Positions 13,301 to 23,111 of a DNA stretch of 64,000 nt are shown piece by piece. The DNA is from Caenorhabditis elegans (Eukaryota > Nematoda > Chromadorea > Rhabditida > Rhabditidae), in assembly GCF_000002985.6 (NCBI RefSeq), contig NC_003282.8:9424001-9488000 (forward strand), given 5' to 3'. Positions within the stretch are counted from its first letter, which is position 1. Each line of letters begins with the position of its first letter. The position numbers and the translations under genes are program-made. The notes below the pieces were generated by a model. It did no database searches, was not told the DNA's origin, and saw only the letters and a program-made list of their open reading frames with translations.

Positions 13301-15056
13301 AATTTAGTAGGAACTCTCTGGTAACAGTTTGCAGCCGGTTAAACATTTTTGAATAGGTCTCCAAATGACCACTTCTTAAAAAATTACAAGATTCTAGCAG
13401 AAGCTTGGCAATCCTATATAAGCTGCCAACTTTTGCAAAAAAACTGCCGCCGAAATTTCAATAATATTTTTAAATTTGAGCAGGAAAAATACACAAAATT
13501 AGAATTAAGAATTGAAAAAAGTTTTCAATGCCAAAATTTGATAAACTTAATGGTTTAAAAATGGAAATTAAATACATTGGTTATGCATGAATCATTAATA
13601 CTAGTCAGTTCTGAAACAATATTAAAAGTAAAAAAAAAGTACCACAAATTTTAGATCAGTGATATGTCTAGAAGTTCAGTATTTTTAACTTATACTAAAG
13701 GTCACTCTACCTAACATTGTGCTCTGCTCTTTTTTGTTACCTTTGCAAGAACGATTGACTTTTTTTCTTTATGAAAGATTGTTGAAGGAACTCAAACCAA
13801 TTATATTTCAAATGCCATCAAACTACATGAAATTAAAAAACTATTTCAGACGACTAAAGAATGCATTGAAAAAGTTGCAAGAAGATTATCTGAAATCAAA
13901 GGAAGCAAATGCATTGATGAGATATGTGAAGTTAGGACAATCTGTTAGAGAAGTACGATTACTTGCGATTTATCTTTCAATATATTCATATCCGTTTTCA
14001 GGTTGCTATGCTGGAAAAACAATACTGGAAATTATTAAATATACCGGCTCAGGAGGGAACCGAAGATGCAAACTGCTATGTTGTGAAGTAAGTTTTTTTA
14101 CTTTTGCAACTTCTAGCTACCAACAAATATCAAATCCAAGTTTCATGAAAACAATTATAACATTTCAATATTTCAAATATTTCATAATCCAAAAAGTGCA
14201 ATAATAACTCAAACATATTCAGAATCATAGAACTTCTTGAAGACACCCCGACTCAATTACCACCAACACGTGGAATCGGAGCTCTATTACAGTCAACAAT
14301 AGGGAAACCAGCTGAGGCAAATGTAGACACAGTGCTTCATGATTCTTTAAAAGGTAATATTAATTTACGAAGCATTTGTTTGATACCAATTTCACTCGGA
14401 TATGTTAAAAATTGTGCAGATTTTAGACAAAATGATTACCCAACCGTCTAAAAAATGAGAATTTTTCCATATCTCTCGCGCATGGGTCTCATCACGCAGA
14501 TGATGAGATACTGTAACTCCTGCGTAGTTACGGGTCGCTCTTACCTAATCTTTTTCGAATTAAATGAAAAATTGATAAAAAAGGTTCTAAACATAATTAA
14601 AAAGATTCCATAAAAACTATGATTATCCTTGCCATGTGCAGATGATGTGGGTGGTAGCAATCTACAGCGCCAAAAAAGATTCATGTGAGCTTCAAGTTTT
14701 GGCAGTAAATCTACTTAAATCCCAGTTCTGTCTTTGGAAATAAAACACATTTATAAAAATGGTGCAATTGAATATTTTTAGCTCGAAAATCGGAAGATCT
14801 TGTAAAAGAGTGCGAAGGTTTGTATGCCCAACTGTATCGTCTCACAAAGAAATATCTTGGATTGAGACGTCTTATCAAGGTCCGTTGTTAATTTTTAAAA
14901 TTCTTCAATTTTTGTATGATTTAGGAGCTTCACGACAAATATGAAGCTACAAGAATGTTCCCAATTGTTCCACGTTACGCTATGCTCAAAAAGATGATCA
15001 AGGCGACACTGAGGGCTCCAGAATTTGCAGACATTTGCCATGAGCAAACCGAATAA
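4385..15056 (+). CDS. Coiled-coil protein with alternative first exons, function unknown
   Basis: Exons: alternative first exons 4385-4387 (only the ATG, directly before GTAAGT) or 8513-8578 (22 codons, starts MSLSTPVVGLSPQSPSKRIK), then 12710-12785, 12931-13006, 13850-13952, 14002-14087, 14223-14353, 14782-14879 and 14925-15056. All junctions keep phase; the long form is 255 aa, the short about 234. The body is helical and charged (RLKNALKKLQEDYLKSKEA, LVKECEGLYAQLYRLTKKY), so coiled coil is likely. It ends in a basic helical region with ...MFPIVPRYAMLKKMIKATL. No catalytic motif, signal peptide or membrane segment is visible. It converges on idh-1 with 206 bp between the stops. I think it corresponds to F59B8.1, but I cannot name a function. 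Confidence 0.8.
9770..9976. repeat. Duplicated ~85-bp TACAGTA-rich unit
   Basis: Two near-identical copies (about 9770-9854 and 9892-9976). Each starts with several CTACAGTA steps (TACAGTAACCC, TACAGTACCCC, TACAGTACTAC) and runs into CTTGACATTATCCATCACC and then AATATCCCTTCAA. A GC-rich palindromic patch (CGCGCCTCCGGCGCG) lies just upstream at about 9588-9602. CTACAGTA motifs are a common dispersed-repeat signature in this genus. Confidence 0.75.
11416..11580. repeat. Fragment of a GGTGGAGTAGCGCCA-type MITE
   Basis: AAAGGTTGAGTAACGCCAGTGG resembles, with substitutions, the ends of the complete element at about 45996-46403. It is followed by the same style of sequence (TTATTTAC, GCCAAAA). Only one end is visible, so this is a decayed copy and its far limit is approximate. 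Confidence 0.45.
14466..14545. repeat. Double-hairpin repeat in an intron
   Basis: Two consecutive inverted repeats lie in the intron between exons 14223-14353 and 14782-14879. TCTCATC (14487) pairs with GATGAGA (14502), and GTAACT (14513) pairs with AGTTAC (14526) around CCTGCGT. The GC content is well above the flanks. This looks like a dispersed palindromic repeat, not an RNA gene I recognise. Confidence 0.5.
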
Positions 15057-15262
15057 CTTTTCATTTCTGTGAAGTGGTTTTCAATTTATTTTTTGAATAT
15101 TTATTTTAAATTGTGAAATGCAAATTGGTTTCGTTGAACTTTTCAAGTGAAAATCCATGCAATAAGAGCGCAAAATCATACATAATACAGTGACGAGAAG
15201 CAATCGAAATATCACAGAAAAAGTTAATAAGCGAGATTTTTAGATTGGGAATGAGAAAGTAC

Positions 15263-16765
15263 TTAATGGGCTTGCTTCTTGGCGAGGTTCTCAGCCAATT
15301 TGTCGAGGAATTCAAAGGTGTTGAGGTAGTCGGTACGAGTGACAGCTGAAGCATTTCCTCCCTTCACGCAAATGGCAAGATCCTTGGTGAGGAATCCAGC
15401 CTCCATTGTCTCAATGCACACAGCTTCCAAATTATTGGCGAATGTCTCAAGGGCAGAGTTCTTGTCGAGAGTGGCACGGTGAGCCAATCCACGAGACCAA
15501 GCGAAGATGGAGGCTGAAAAATTAACGTTTCCGACGTTTCCATGTTTAATTTTTTTGAAAATGAAAAAACATTGATTTACAGGTCACCAATAAAATTAAT
15601 TAACGGGAGCGAGAAAACAAAAAAATGTGTTATCTTTTTCCCTTTCACTTTTCTATTACTTTCTTATCACTTACCAATTGGATTCGTGGAGGTTTCTTGT
15701 CCCTTTTGGTGCATTCTGTAATGACGAGTGACAGTTCCGTGAGCAGCTTCAGCTTCGACGGTCTTTCCATCTGGGCACACAAGCACAGATGTCATCAATC
15801 CGAGGGATCCATATCCTTGAGCAACAGAGTCTGATTGAACATCTCCGTCATAGTTCTTGCAGGCCCACACGAATCCTCCATCGCTCTTCATGGCTTGAGC
15901 AACCATGTCATCGATAAGACGATGTTCGTACCAGATTCCGGCGGCCTTGAATTCAGCCTCATATTCTGGGTAGATCTCAGCAAAGATATCCTTGAAACGT
16001 CCATCGTACTTCTTCAGGATAGTGTTCTTGGTGGATAGGTAAAGTGGGAATTTACGTTGAAGAGCATACTTGAAGGATGCATGAGCGAAATCCCGGATAG
16101 AATCATCGGTATTGTACATTGAGAGGGAGACTCCTGGACCTTTGAAGTCGAAGACGGTCTCCTGAATGGTCTGGGTACCATCAGCAGAAACGAACTTGAT
16201 TTCGAGCTTTCCAGCTCCTGGAACAACAAAGTCGGTGGCCTTGTATTGATCAGCATGAGCGTGACGTCCAATGATGATTGGCTTCGACCAGGTGTTGACA
16301 AGGCGTGGTACGTTCTTGACAATAATTGGCTCACGGAAGACTGTTCCTCCAAGAATGTTACGGATAGTTCCGTTTGGTGACTTCCACATTTTCTTGAGCT
16401 TGAACTCCTCGACACGAGCCTCATCTGGAGTGATGGTGGCACACTTAACAGCAACATTGTACTTGAGGGTCGCGTTGGCGGCATCGATAGTGACTGGAAA
16501 AGGTTTTCTTAGTTTTAAAACATAAAAATCATCTGATTTAATTTTTTTTTTTAATCTGACGCGTAAAATTCCAGCTTTTTATTTTCCAAACGTTACCTTG
16601 ATCATCGGTGGCATCACGATGCTCAATACCGAGATCGAAGAAGTGTACGTTGAGATCGACGTAAGGAAGGATGAGCTTCTCCTTGATCAGATCCCAGATG
16701 ATTCTGGTCATCTCGTCTCCTTGCATCTCGACGATGTCTCCTCCTTGGATCTTTTGAGCCGCCAT
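15263..16765 (-). CDS. idh-1: NADP-dependent isocitrate dehydrogenase, cytosolic
   Basis: Exons 16597-16765, 15675-16493 and 15263-15513 give 412 aa, close to human IDH1 (414). The enzyme oxidatively decarboxylates isocitrate to 2-oxoglutarate, producing NADPH. Visible landmarks: N-terminal [18 protein letters not shown], containing the arginine equivalent to human R132; the IDH signature [20 protein letters not shown]; and [10 protein letters not shown] near the NADP site. There is no N-terminal targeting extension and no peroxisomal SKL-type tail (it ends AKKQAH), so a cytosolic location is inferred. The start is the first ATG after a TTTTACAG acceptor at about 16790, consistent with trans-splicing. 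The name rests on recognition of the C. elegans gene F59B8.2. Confidence 0.96.
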
Positions 16766-18370
16766 TGCGTTAGTAGTGGTGAAACCTCTGTAAAATTAAC
16801 ATTCATTAAACTAGTTGTAAAAAAATAGCGATTTTAATAGGAAAACCTGAAAACATGTCTGGCGAGACTGGAACAAGCAAGAAACGGGCGCATTTCGAAG
16901 ATTTCCGCGGATTTTCGGAGAAAAATTAAAATTTTCGCGGTTTGTTTTTCAAAATTAGCGGTTCTGTTGGACGTAAACACGGCCACGCGATAATGCACAA
17001 ATTCGTTCACGCGCGAATTTCGAATTTAAAAGTAATGAAACCGTAGTAAAACTCTTTCTCGAGATTTCTCACAACAGACAACCAACACAACTACACGAAT
17101 GGCAAAGAAAAAAACTGTGACTAGGCTACACGTCCTCGACCACCGCCGCAGCACGAATGGGCGGTGCAAATAGAGCGAGAGGGCATAGAACGAAGAGATT
17201 AGCTGATTCACAGAGACGCAGAATGTGGAGGGCAAGGTCGAAACTCAAACGAAGGATATTCTCTGGGTCGAATTAAATTGATCGAAAGCAAGAAATGTAT
17301 AGGTAGGATGGAGATATTGAAGATTCCAGAATTGAGTGCTTAAAAATCCCAAAGACTTTTGTCTGGAGAGAGCCCCAGACACATTGTGAAATTACTTTTG
17401 CTGTCTAAGATTCTACCATTTGAGCATTGAATACACTTTCCATGTGGGAAAAAATTGAGAACACGAAGTGCCATTCCCTTTCTTTTAAACTCCACAAAAA
17501 TGCAAAGAACGCTGAAAAAAAAGGAAAAATGGGATGTTTTATGTGATTATTTGAACTCTGATCATACCACTTTTCACTTTTTTCCCGCAATTTTCTGTTA
17601 TCAGTTGGCTTTTTTCTAAATATGAGTTTACTCCAATTGAACGTTTTATGACAGAAATGGAGGTAACTAGTGTAGAAGTGCATGTAAAGAATTTAGATAA
17701 AACATTTTTAAATTCTAGACGTACTCAACAAGTTCAATTGAAAAAAATATCAGAAAATATATTGCTCCAAATAATATCTTTGCAATCGCGGTAAAATATT
17801 ACTGAGATCACATTGTCACAAAAATGTGTAAAACTGTGCAGATAAAGTTTTCAGTGGTGTGAACTTGTAGGAAAGTAGGCGAGTAGGTATTTTCGTATAT
17901 TTTGCATTGAAACTGTAACTGTAGTTCCAGAAAACTTTTTGCAAGCAGCAGTATAGTGGGAAATAGAAATGATTTAACAGTGTGAGATATGGGTATAATA
18001 TTGGAACTAATAAGTTTTCCGAACAAAATAATAATTAGCCAAAATCTTCTTTGAAAATTATTTGTGTCTTTTCAAAAATGGCGTGATTACTAGATCAAAG
18101 TACAGTAGACCACGTTTGATTCTTTCACTGACTGGCAGTCTTGTCCAGAAGAAAAAGGGATAAGATCACCGAATTTTCTCGAAAAGTGCGTACTCGATCT
18201 AGAGATACTTTTTACGCGTTGAGGTTGAATGGCCTTGCAGAAGGAGATTGTATCTTTAGACCTGTTATCTTCTCCGACATTATTTAAAATTAGAGGTCCA
18301 CGCTCCAGGGCTATGCCACGTGGTTATGCTTTGCATACAAACATCAGAGAACTTCTCAATTTCTGAACAG

Positions 18371-18386
18371 TTATCAGTACTGATAA
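18371..18386. promoter_or_regulatory. Palindromic double GATA-factor site
   Basis: TTATCAGTACTGATAA is a perfect 16-bp palindrome. Both half-sites match the TGATAA core preferred by intestinal GATA factors (ELT-2 type). It lies about 1.6 kb upstream of idh-1 and beyond the 3' end of the hAT-like gene. Function is inferred from the motif only. Confidence 0.4.
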
Positions 18387-18699
18387 GAGAAACAAAATTC
18401 TGGAAGGGCAATCGGCACATTGTCACTTTTATGATGATAAATATTTACTTTGTGAAGACTTTGTGAAGCAATTGAGAGCGTTTGTAACAAAGAGATAGAT
18501 GAGAAATAAACAAAGATGATTTGGCACACAATTTTGTGTTCAGACTACCAAAGGGACAACTTTATGAACTATACAGTGTTAGTAGTAGACTATATCTATG
18601 TCACAATGTATACTCAAAATAAGTTTTATATGTGTGAGATACATCTTCCAGTAAGATGGTAGTTCCTGGTGTTCATGTAAGATATGCTGATTTATTTAA

Positions 18700-18870
18700 A
18701 GGTGGAGTAGCGCCAGTAGAGATTTTGTCTGAATGAACTTATGATGAATAAAAACTCATTAATACTACAGAACAGAACACTCTGAAATATTTTTAAATTT
18801 TGTTAAATTTTCAGTCAAATTTTGGCAGCTTGCTAAACTTTTGCAAAATTCCTTATTGTTAAATTTTGAT
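18700..18870. repeat. Second fragment of the GGTGGAGTAGCGCCA MITE
   Basis: AAAGGTGGAGTAGCGCCAGTAG matches the terminal sequence of the element at about 45996 nearly base for base. The following text (AATTTTCAGTCAAATTTTGGCAG, GCAAAATTCC) is similar in style to the interior. The far end is missing or decayed. Confidence 0.6.
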
Positions 18871-18904
18871 AAATGTAGAAAAATTTTGTTGTTTTATTGT
18901 CAGA

Positions 18905-20032
18905 TTATTGTTTGAATAAATTATTATGTAAAAACCGCATAAAAATACTTTTTGGGAGAAGTGACCATATGGTTTTCAATAATTTATTTTTCATATTTTC
19001 AGTGTCATCAGATATCAATGTCATTGAAGTCACGTCTTCCGGTGATAAACCAAATTTTTCTCCAGCTTGAACCAACAATTCTTTCATCTGAAATAATCAG
19101 ATTATCTTTGATTTTTCCAAGAAAACTTACATGAATTGCAGATTTAGATGATGACGTCATTTTGAAAGCATACGGAACAACTTGAAGTTCAAGTTTTTCT
19201 AAACCATCATCCATGTAAAGAACAAGGGCATTTAGATAATCATGGTAGTACTTTCCAAGATCAATTAACAAATTAGCTTCTTTGCATTTCACTTTTTTTC
19301 GAATCTGAAAACTGCCAATACAGATCAAACTTTTCAATTTTATAGCTAATACCTTAAGGCCAATTGATTCAATAATGTGCTCATAATCAGCACAAATATA
19401 ATTTTGAATTGTTTCACGAGTTGGGAAAGTAATATTCCCAACATCCGGATGCCCACTTAAATGTTAAAAATAAGATGGAAACCAGTCCTTTTTAGGACAA
19501 CAAACCTTTTAAGACAAACATTTTTCAAAAAATTTTGAAAGTTTTCCGAAGCCATTAATGAAAATGGCAAGCCTGATTTCAGACAGAAATCGGTAATTTC
19601 TGATGTCAAGTCCTCATAATCTGGTATACAATCGGGCAGCATTATTGTAGCTGTGCATTCTTTGTTTTTGTGTTTGCTGAAACATTTTTTTAAGCTTAAA
19701 ATTGAAAAATATAAATCTTACTATCTATTCCCACAACGTTCGTCGACAATAATTGCTAAACAGTTACGGCATCTGATCCACGAAAAATTGACATTTTGAT
19801 ACGAAAAATAATCAAAATCAGGGTTCGTATCTTGTCTCTAGAATTATCGAGAAATAACAATGAGTAAGGTTCAATAGCGTACCTTGGTAAGTTCATTACT
19901 AGACATCAAGTTAGTAAGATATGTTTTCCTTCTTTTTGTATTCATACTTTTGATTGAATTGAAAAAGTCTTCAGTGAAACACTCTTCTTTGACGGATGTC
20001 ATCGAGAAATCGAAATCCGAAGATTCGGCCAT
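18905..20032 (-). CDS. hAT-transposase-like protein (probably domesticated or a remnant)
   Basis: Exons 19883-20032, 19722-19837, 19506-19676, 19353-19455, 19131-19304 and 18905-19087 give 298 aa in continuous phase. The ATG follows a TTTCAG acceptor directly, suggesting trans-splicing. After an acidic N-terminus there is a Cys-rich patch (IRCRNCLAIIVDERCG, then NKECTA), which may be a BED-like or related zinc finger. Next comes FCLKSGLPFSLMASENFQNF, which resembles the start of hAT transposase cores, and TFPTRETIQNYI. It ends shortly after a LISDDTENM stretch, where hAT enzymes carry a catalytic aspartate region; the long insertion and C-terminal dimerisation domain are absent. Intact splicing and frame argue for a real host gene. 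The family assignment is by eye. Confidence 0.75.
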
Positions 20033-20577
20033 TTCTGAAACTAAACATATTTTGATACTGTCCTTTATTCGAGTTTTTTTGCCAAAATGGAAAATCTCAA
20101 ATCTCAAAAAAAAAAGCTGCCACAACAGTCAGCACAGCTAAATCGGCAGAAAACGACCACGGAAAATTGTGGCCACCAAAAATGCCAAAAATTTCTAGTA
20201 TACTTTTTTAGTGGCGAGATCCTTCCTAATAAATCCGTTCTCCTTGAAATATGAGTTTCATAAAACCACAAAATTACGATACTTATTTTTAAGCAGTCGG
20301 TGAAAATGGCCTGCTTGTGACAATGACAATATAATAATTCATATTTTAAAAACAAGATACTATATTTTAAGAAGCTTTCCAGTGTTCCAAAATCTAAAAA
20401 CCAATACTATTGAACACTGTTCAGAAGAGCGTCATTGCATAACCACTAGGGGACACGAGACGTCTTGAGAGAGGAGAGACGCGAGACGTCTGTTGCTGTT
20501 CACCATAAGAAACGAGGCGTCTCCTCCCTGCACTCTCTTGACCAAACTCCTCCCTCTGCAGGCTATTGACACTGACC
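20033..20577. other. Intergenic region between the hAT-like gene and U5
   Basis: The first 300 bp are AT-rich. From about 20430 the DNA is GC-rich and contains repeated GACGTCT/GGCGTCT steps (GAGACGTCT at 20457 and 20482, GAGGCGTCT at 20514) around an imperfect inverted arrangement. This may be a distal control region of the U5 gene. No exon is seen. Confidence 0.4.
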
Positions 20578-20606
20578 CGCGAAACCCGCAAGAGGACGGC
20601 ACATTG
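20578..20606 (+). promoter_or_regulatory. Proximal sequence element of the U5 gene
   Basis: CGCGAAACCCGCAAGAGGAC followed by GGCACAT lies about 36-64 bp upstream of the U5 start. A closely related block (GGCGAAACCCGCAGAATGTC, then CGCACAT) lies at the same distance upstream of the second U5 copy on the minus strand (40674-40701). Between each block and its RNA the two loci have diverged, so conservation of the block points to a PSE bound by SNAPc. Confidence 0.75.
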
Positions 20607-20641
20607 CCTCATACGTATACCCTCTACACTCTTCTCTCGTT

Positions 20642-20763
20642 AACTCTGGTTCCTCTGCATTTAACCGTGAAAATCTTTCGCCTTTTACTAAAGATTTCCG
20701 TGCAAAGGAGCATACATTGAGTATTATATACAATTTTTGGAGTCCCCTTGAGAAAGCGGGACA
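20642..20763 (+). ncRNA. U5 spliceosomal snRNA
   Basis: The sequence begins AACTCTGGTTCCTCTGC and carries the invariant U5 loop I region (CTTTCGCCTTTTACTAAAG, then ATTTCCGTG), which holds exon ends during splicing. It has an Sm-binding site (AATTTTTGG at about 20732) and a 3' terminal hairpin (GTCCCCTTGAGAAAGCGGGAC). This is the same architecture as human U5. The 3' boundary is placed at the end of the terminal stem. The exact 125-bp sequence (20642-20766) recurs on the minus strand at 40514-40638. Confidence 0.95.
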
Positions 20764-20897
20764 AAAGTTTGGAGCAGTATTACACGATATGAATGCAAAT
20801 TCATTTATTGTAAACGGCAGTTGTCAAATGAATAACAGAAAGTGATACATCCAGTTATGTAATTTCTAACAAAATGACTACAGATTCATTGTTGTAT

Positions 20898-21279
20898 TTA
20901 CTTTTTCTTGTTTCCGGAGATGTGAAGGATTCCGCTGCCATCCAACTTGCTCTTGATGGTAGCTGGATCGGTTCCCTTTGGAAGTCTATAGCATCTGGTA
21001 ATACTGCGGGTGATAGATCCAAACTTATCGTCTTTGGTTGTGTGAGCCATGTGGATCTCAAGGAATTCTCCAATGTTCTTCACATCAATCTCGTTTGGCA
21101 AGAAGTTGTGAGCCTCAAGTCCAACCTCGAAATGGTCTTCGTAGTCCAGAACCTAATAATTGTTTGAATAAGCATTTCAACTCTCTTGGAATTAAAAAAC
21201 CAACCTTAACAACTCCATCTCCTTTCTGGAATGGCCAGTCCCACTTAGCAGTTTGATCGTGATCAATAGCAACAGACAT
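20898..21279 (-). CDS. hsp-12.3: Small heat-shock protein HSP-12.3
   Basis: Exons 21205-21279 and 20898-21152 give 109 aa, among the smallest alpha-crystallin proteins. The N-terminal arm is about 25 residues (MSVAIDHDQTAKWDWPFQKG) and the C-terminal tail is very short (SGNKKK), so the protein is nearly all crystallin domain (VGLEAHNFLPNEIDVKN...GILHISG). From literature on this worm family, these 12-kDa forms are poor general chaperones and stay small, lacking the IXI tail motif needed for large oligomers; no IXI is seen here. It is a tandem paralogue of hsp-12.6, same strand, 1.1 kb away, with the intron at the same place. The upstream DNA has a TATA box and two FOXO-type sites. Confidence 0.96.
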
Positions 21280-21323
21280 TTTATCAGAAAATAGTTTCAA
21301 AAAGTCCCAAGTCTTGTTGAATC

Positions 21324-21422
21324 TGTTTACTTCGTCCCGCGGGACCCCTTTTATACCCGTTCGAAGCCAGATGTGTCAGGCTGTAGAGATAGAAATATCA
21401 CGTAGGCATGCAGATTGTTTAC
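21324..21422 (-). promoter_or_regulatory. Two DAF-16/FOXO binding elements upstream of hsp-12.3
   Basis: TGTTTAC occurs at 21324-21330 and 21416-21422, i.e. GTAAACA on the gene's strand, matching the core DAF-16 binding element. The small hsp-12 genes are reported insulin-pathway targets, so the sites are plausible. Occupancy is not shown by sequence. Confidence 0.55.
21347..21355 (-). promoter_or_regulatory. TATA box of hsp-12.3
   Basis: TATAAAAGG on the minus strand, 68 bp upstream of the hsp-12.3 ATG, in a GC-rich local context. It is well placed for a strong inducible promoter with a short leader. Confidence 0.7.
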
Positions 21423-22384
21423 GATTTTCTCGGCTTACAGGACCAATGAGCAACGAAATGATTATGTTAAATCAGAAGAGTATTGAGAAAAAGATTGGAT
21501 CTATTGTGTTGCTGGCTTCTGGGCAATCGAAAACAAGACGGGGCGTGGCTTAAGATGCACAAACGTGACGATTCGAGAGCAACAGTTTAATGGAAATATT
21601 GAGCTTTCGAAGCTCAATGAACGAACGAATAAGTTCGAAATGTGCACTTGGCTACATTAGAGTATGTTCATTGCTGTTATCTTCTAGTATATTCCAACAC
21701 TTTTTGAACTTTGATGATAATTATCTGTTGGTCAATAGTAACTTGTAAATAAAAAGAGTGTTTTTAATTTATTACAGAAATTATATTTTTAAAAAAGTGG
21801 AGAACCGTCTGTGTTTTTTTCACCCAAAATGACAGAAAAGAGTGCCAATATACCGAATTTAACTATAGCAGCAATGAATATGTTTTATGACTTGTTCAAT
21901 TTTGCAAAAAACAAATTAGAAATAGTCGAATTATTTTTGAATCCCCGCGCAAATCAATGACCTAGTTTTGACATGTTTTCGTTTTTCCGTTTATCGAAAT
22001 CATTGGTTTTTCTCAATTCTTTTCTTTTTTATAATGTGAAAAATCGTTATCACATTTTCAGAATTTTTCCGTAAATAATACTGGTTAGCGTGATATATAT
22101 GCATGCTTTTCGAATAGATCTTTATTATTCTTATTATTGTTTTTATAATTTTAAGATTCAATTTATGAAACTTTGAGCAATTGTCAATTGTATTGAATGT
22201 AATACTGAAATGGTTTCCATTAAAAAAGTTTAAACGGGATTCGTGTATTACCAGTGCGTATATATATATATATATATATACAATTATTTATTTACAAAAG
22301 AGAAGTTTGGCTACTTATTTCCGGAAATAATCGAATTAAAAAATAGAAATTGAGATTTCAATTAAATTTGATTCTCCTGTCTGT
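21423..22384. other. Distal hsp-12.3 upstream region / hsp-12.6 3' flank
   Basis: No exon. Near 21601-21640 there is a perfect palindrome GAGCTTTCGAAGCTC and closely spaced GAA/TTC steps (GAACGAACGAATAAGTTCGAA) that resemble a loose heat-shock element. A (TA)n tract precedes the 3' end of hsp-12.6. Confidence 0.45.
22259..22280. repeat. (TA)n microsatellite
   Basis: Eleven TA units about 105 bp beyond the hsp-12.6 stop codon. Confidence 0.85.
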
Positions 22385-22884
22385 TTAATGCATTTTTCTT
22401 GCTTCAATGTGAAGAATTCCATGTGAATCCAAGTTGCTCTTGATTGTCTTCATATCAACATTCTTTGGAAGTTTGTAACAACGAGTAATGTTACGAGAGA
22501 CATCTCCAAATGAATCCTTCTTTACATTGTGCTCCATATGGATTTCAAGAAGTTCTCCAATGTTCTTGACTTCAATCTCTTTTGGGAGGAAGTTATGGGC
22601 TTCTAGGCCTACTTCGAAGTGATCATCGTCGTCGAGGACCTGGAATCAAGTAATGAAAAATAGAAGTTGATTTCTGTCGATATTCTTTTTTGCTCAAAAA
22701 AATTGAAATTCTAATTTAATTTTTAATGCGGTTATATTTGTGATTCATAAAGGATTGATATGGAATTCAAGTATAATAATTTTTAAATCATTAATATTAA
22801 ACTCACATTGACAACTCCATCTCCCTTTTGAAGTGGCCAATCCCACTTGGTTCCTTCGTCAGCCATCACTGGAACGCTCATCAT
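22385..22884 (-). CDS. hsp-12.6: Small heat-shock protein HSP-12.6
   Basis: Exons 22807-22884 and 22385-22639 give 110 aa. It starts with two adjacent methionines (MMSVPVMADEGTKWDWPLQK); the first ATG is taken. The body is one alpha-crystallin domain (FEVGLEAHNFLPKEIEVKN, ...DSHGILHIEARKMH) with almost no tail. Exon 2 is the same length (255 nt) as in hsp-12.3 and the intron position is shared, so the pair arose by tandem duplication. Family knowledge links this gene to DAF-16-dependent longevity. A TATA-like sequence lies about 92 bp upstream, and an ATAAACA FOX-type site at about 23105. Confidence 0.96.
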
Positions 22885-22975
22885 CTTGGCAAAAGTTTTT
22901 GGGATTTTTTCTGAAATTTTCAGAAGTTAGTATTAGAAAGAGAGGAAATTGTTGTCCATTCACAGAATGCTCACC

Positions 22976-22984
22976 CTTTTTATA
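22976..22984 (-). promoter_or_regulatory. TATA box of hsp-12.6
   Basis: TATAAAAAG on the minus strand, 92 bp upstream of the first ATG. An acceptor-like TTTCAG lies between it and the ATG. Confidence 0.6.
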
Positions 22985-23033
22985 TTGTTACTTCGCGCAC
23001 AGATTCATGTCTTTCGTCGCATGACAGTTACTG

Positions 23034-23111
23034 ACTCCGCCCACATATTTTCAGCTAGCAGACTTGTTTTTCATATCCAGACTCCGCCCATATTGTCCTG
23101 AAGAATAAACA
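23034..23111. promoter_or_regulatory. Repeated ACTCCGCCCA and FOX-type site upstream of hsp-12.6
   Basis: ACTCCGCCCA occurs exactly twice, at 23034-23043 and 23081-23090, 47 bp apart in an otherwise AT-rich region. ATAAACA at 23105-23111 fits the forkhead consensus RTAAAYA. They lie 150-230 bp upstream of the ATG, where activator sites are expected. Confidence 0.45.

Larger units (their letters stand above)
16766..18904. other. idh-1 upstream region
   Basis: About 2.1 kb with no supportable exon. The first 500 bp upstream of idh-1 are relatively GC-rich, with a pyrimidine-rich stretch read towards idh-1, and probably hold its promoter. Further out are a perfect palindromic double GATA site (18371-18386) and a decayed MITE end at about 18700. 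Confidence 0.5.

Noticed and set aside
13719..13849. Upstream continuation of the open frame before exon 13850-13952, and an alternative frame reading KIVEGTQTNYISNAIKLHEI
   Set aside because: The alternative frame looked coding, but no preceding exon ends in the right phase. Starting at the TTTCAG acceptor before 13850 joins the flanking exons in phase on both sides.
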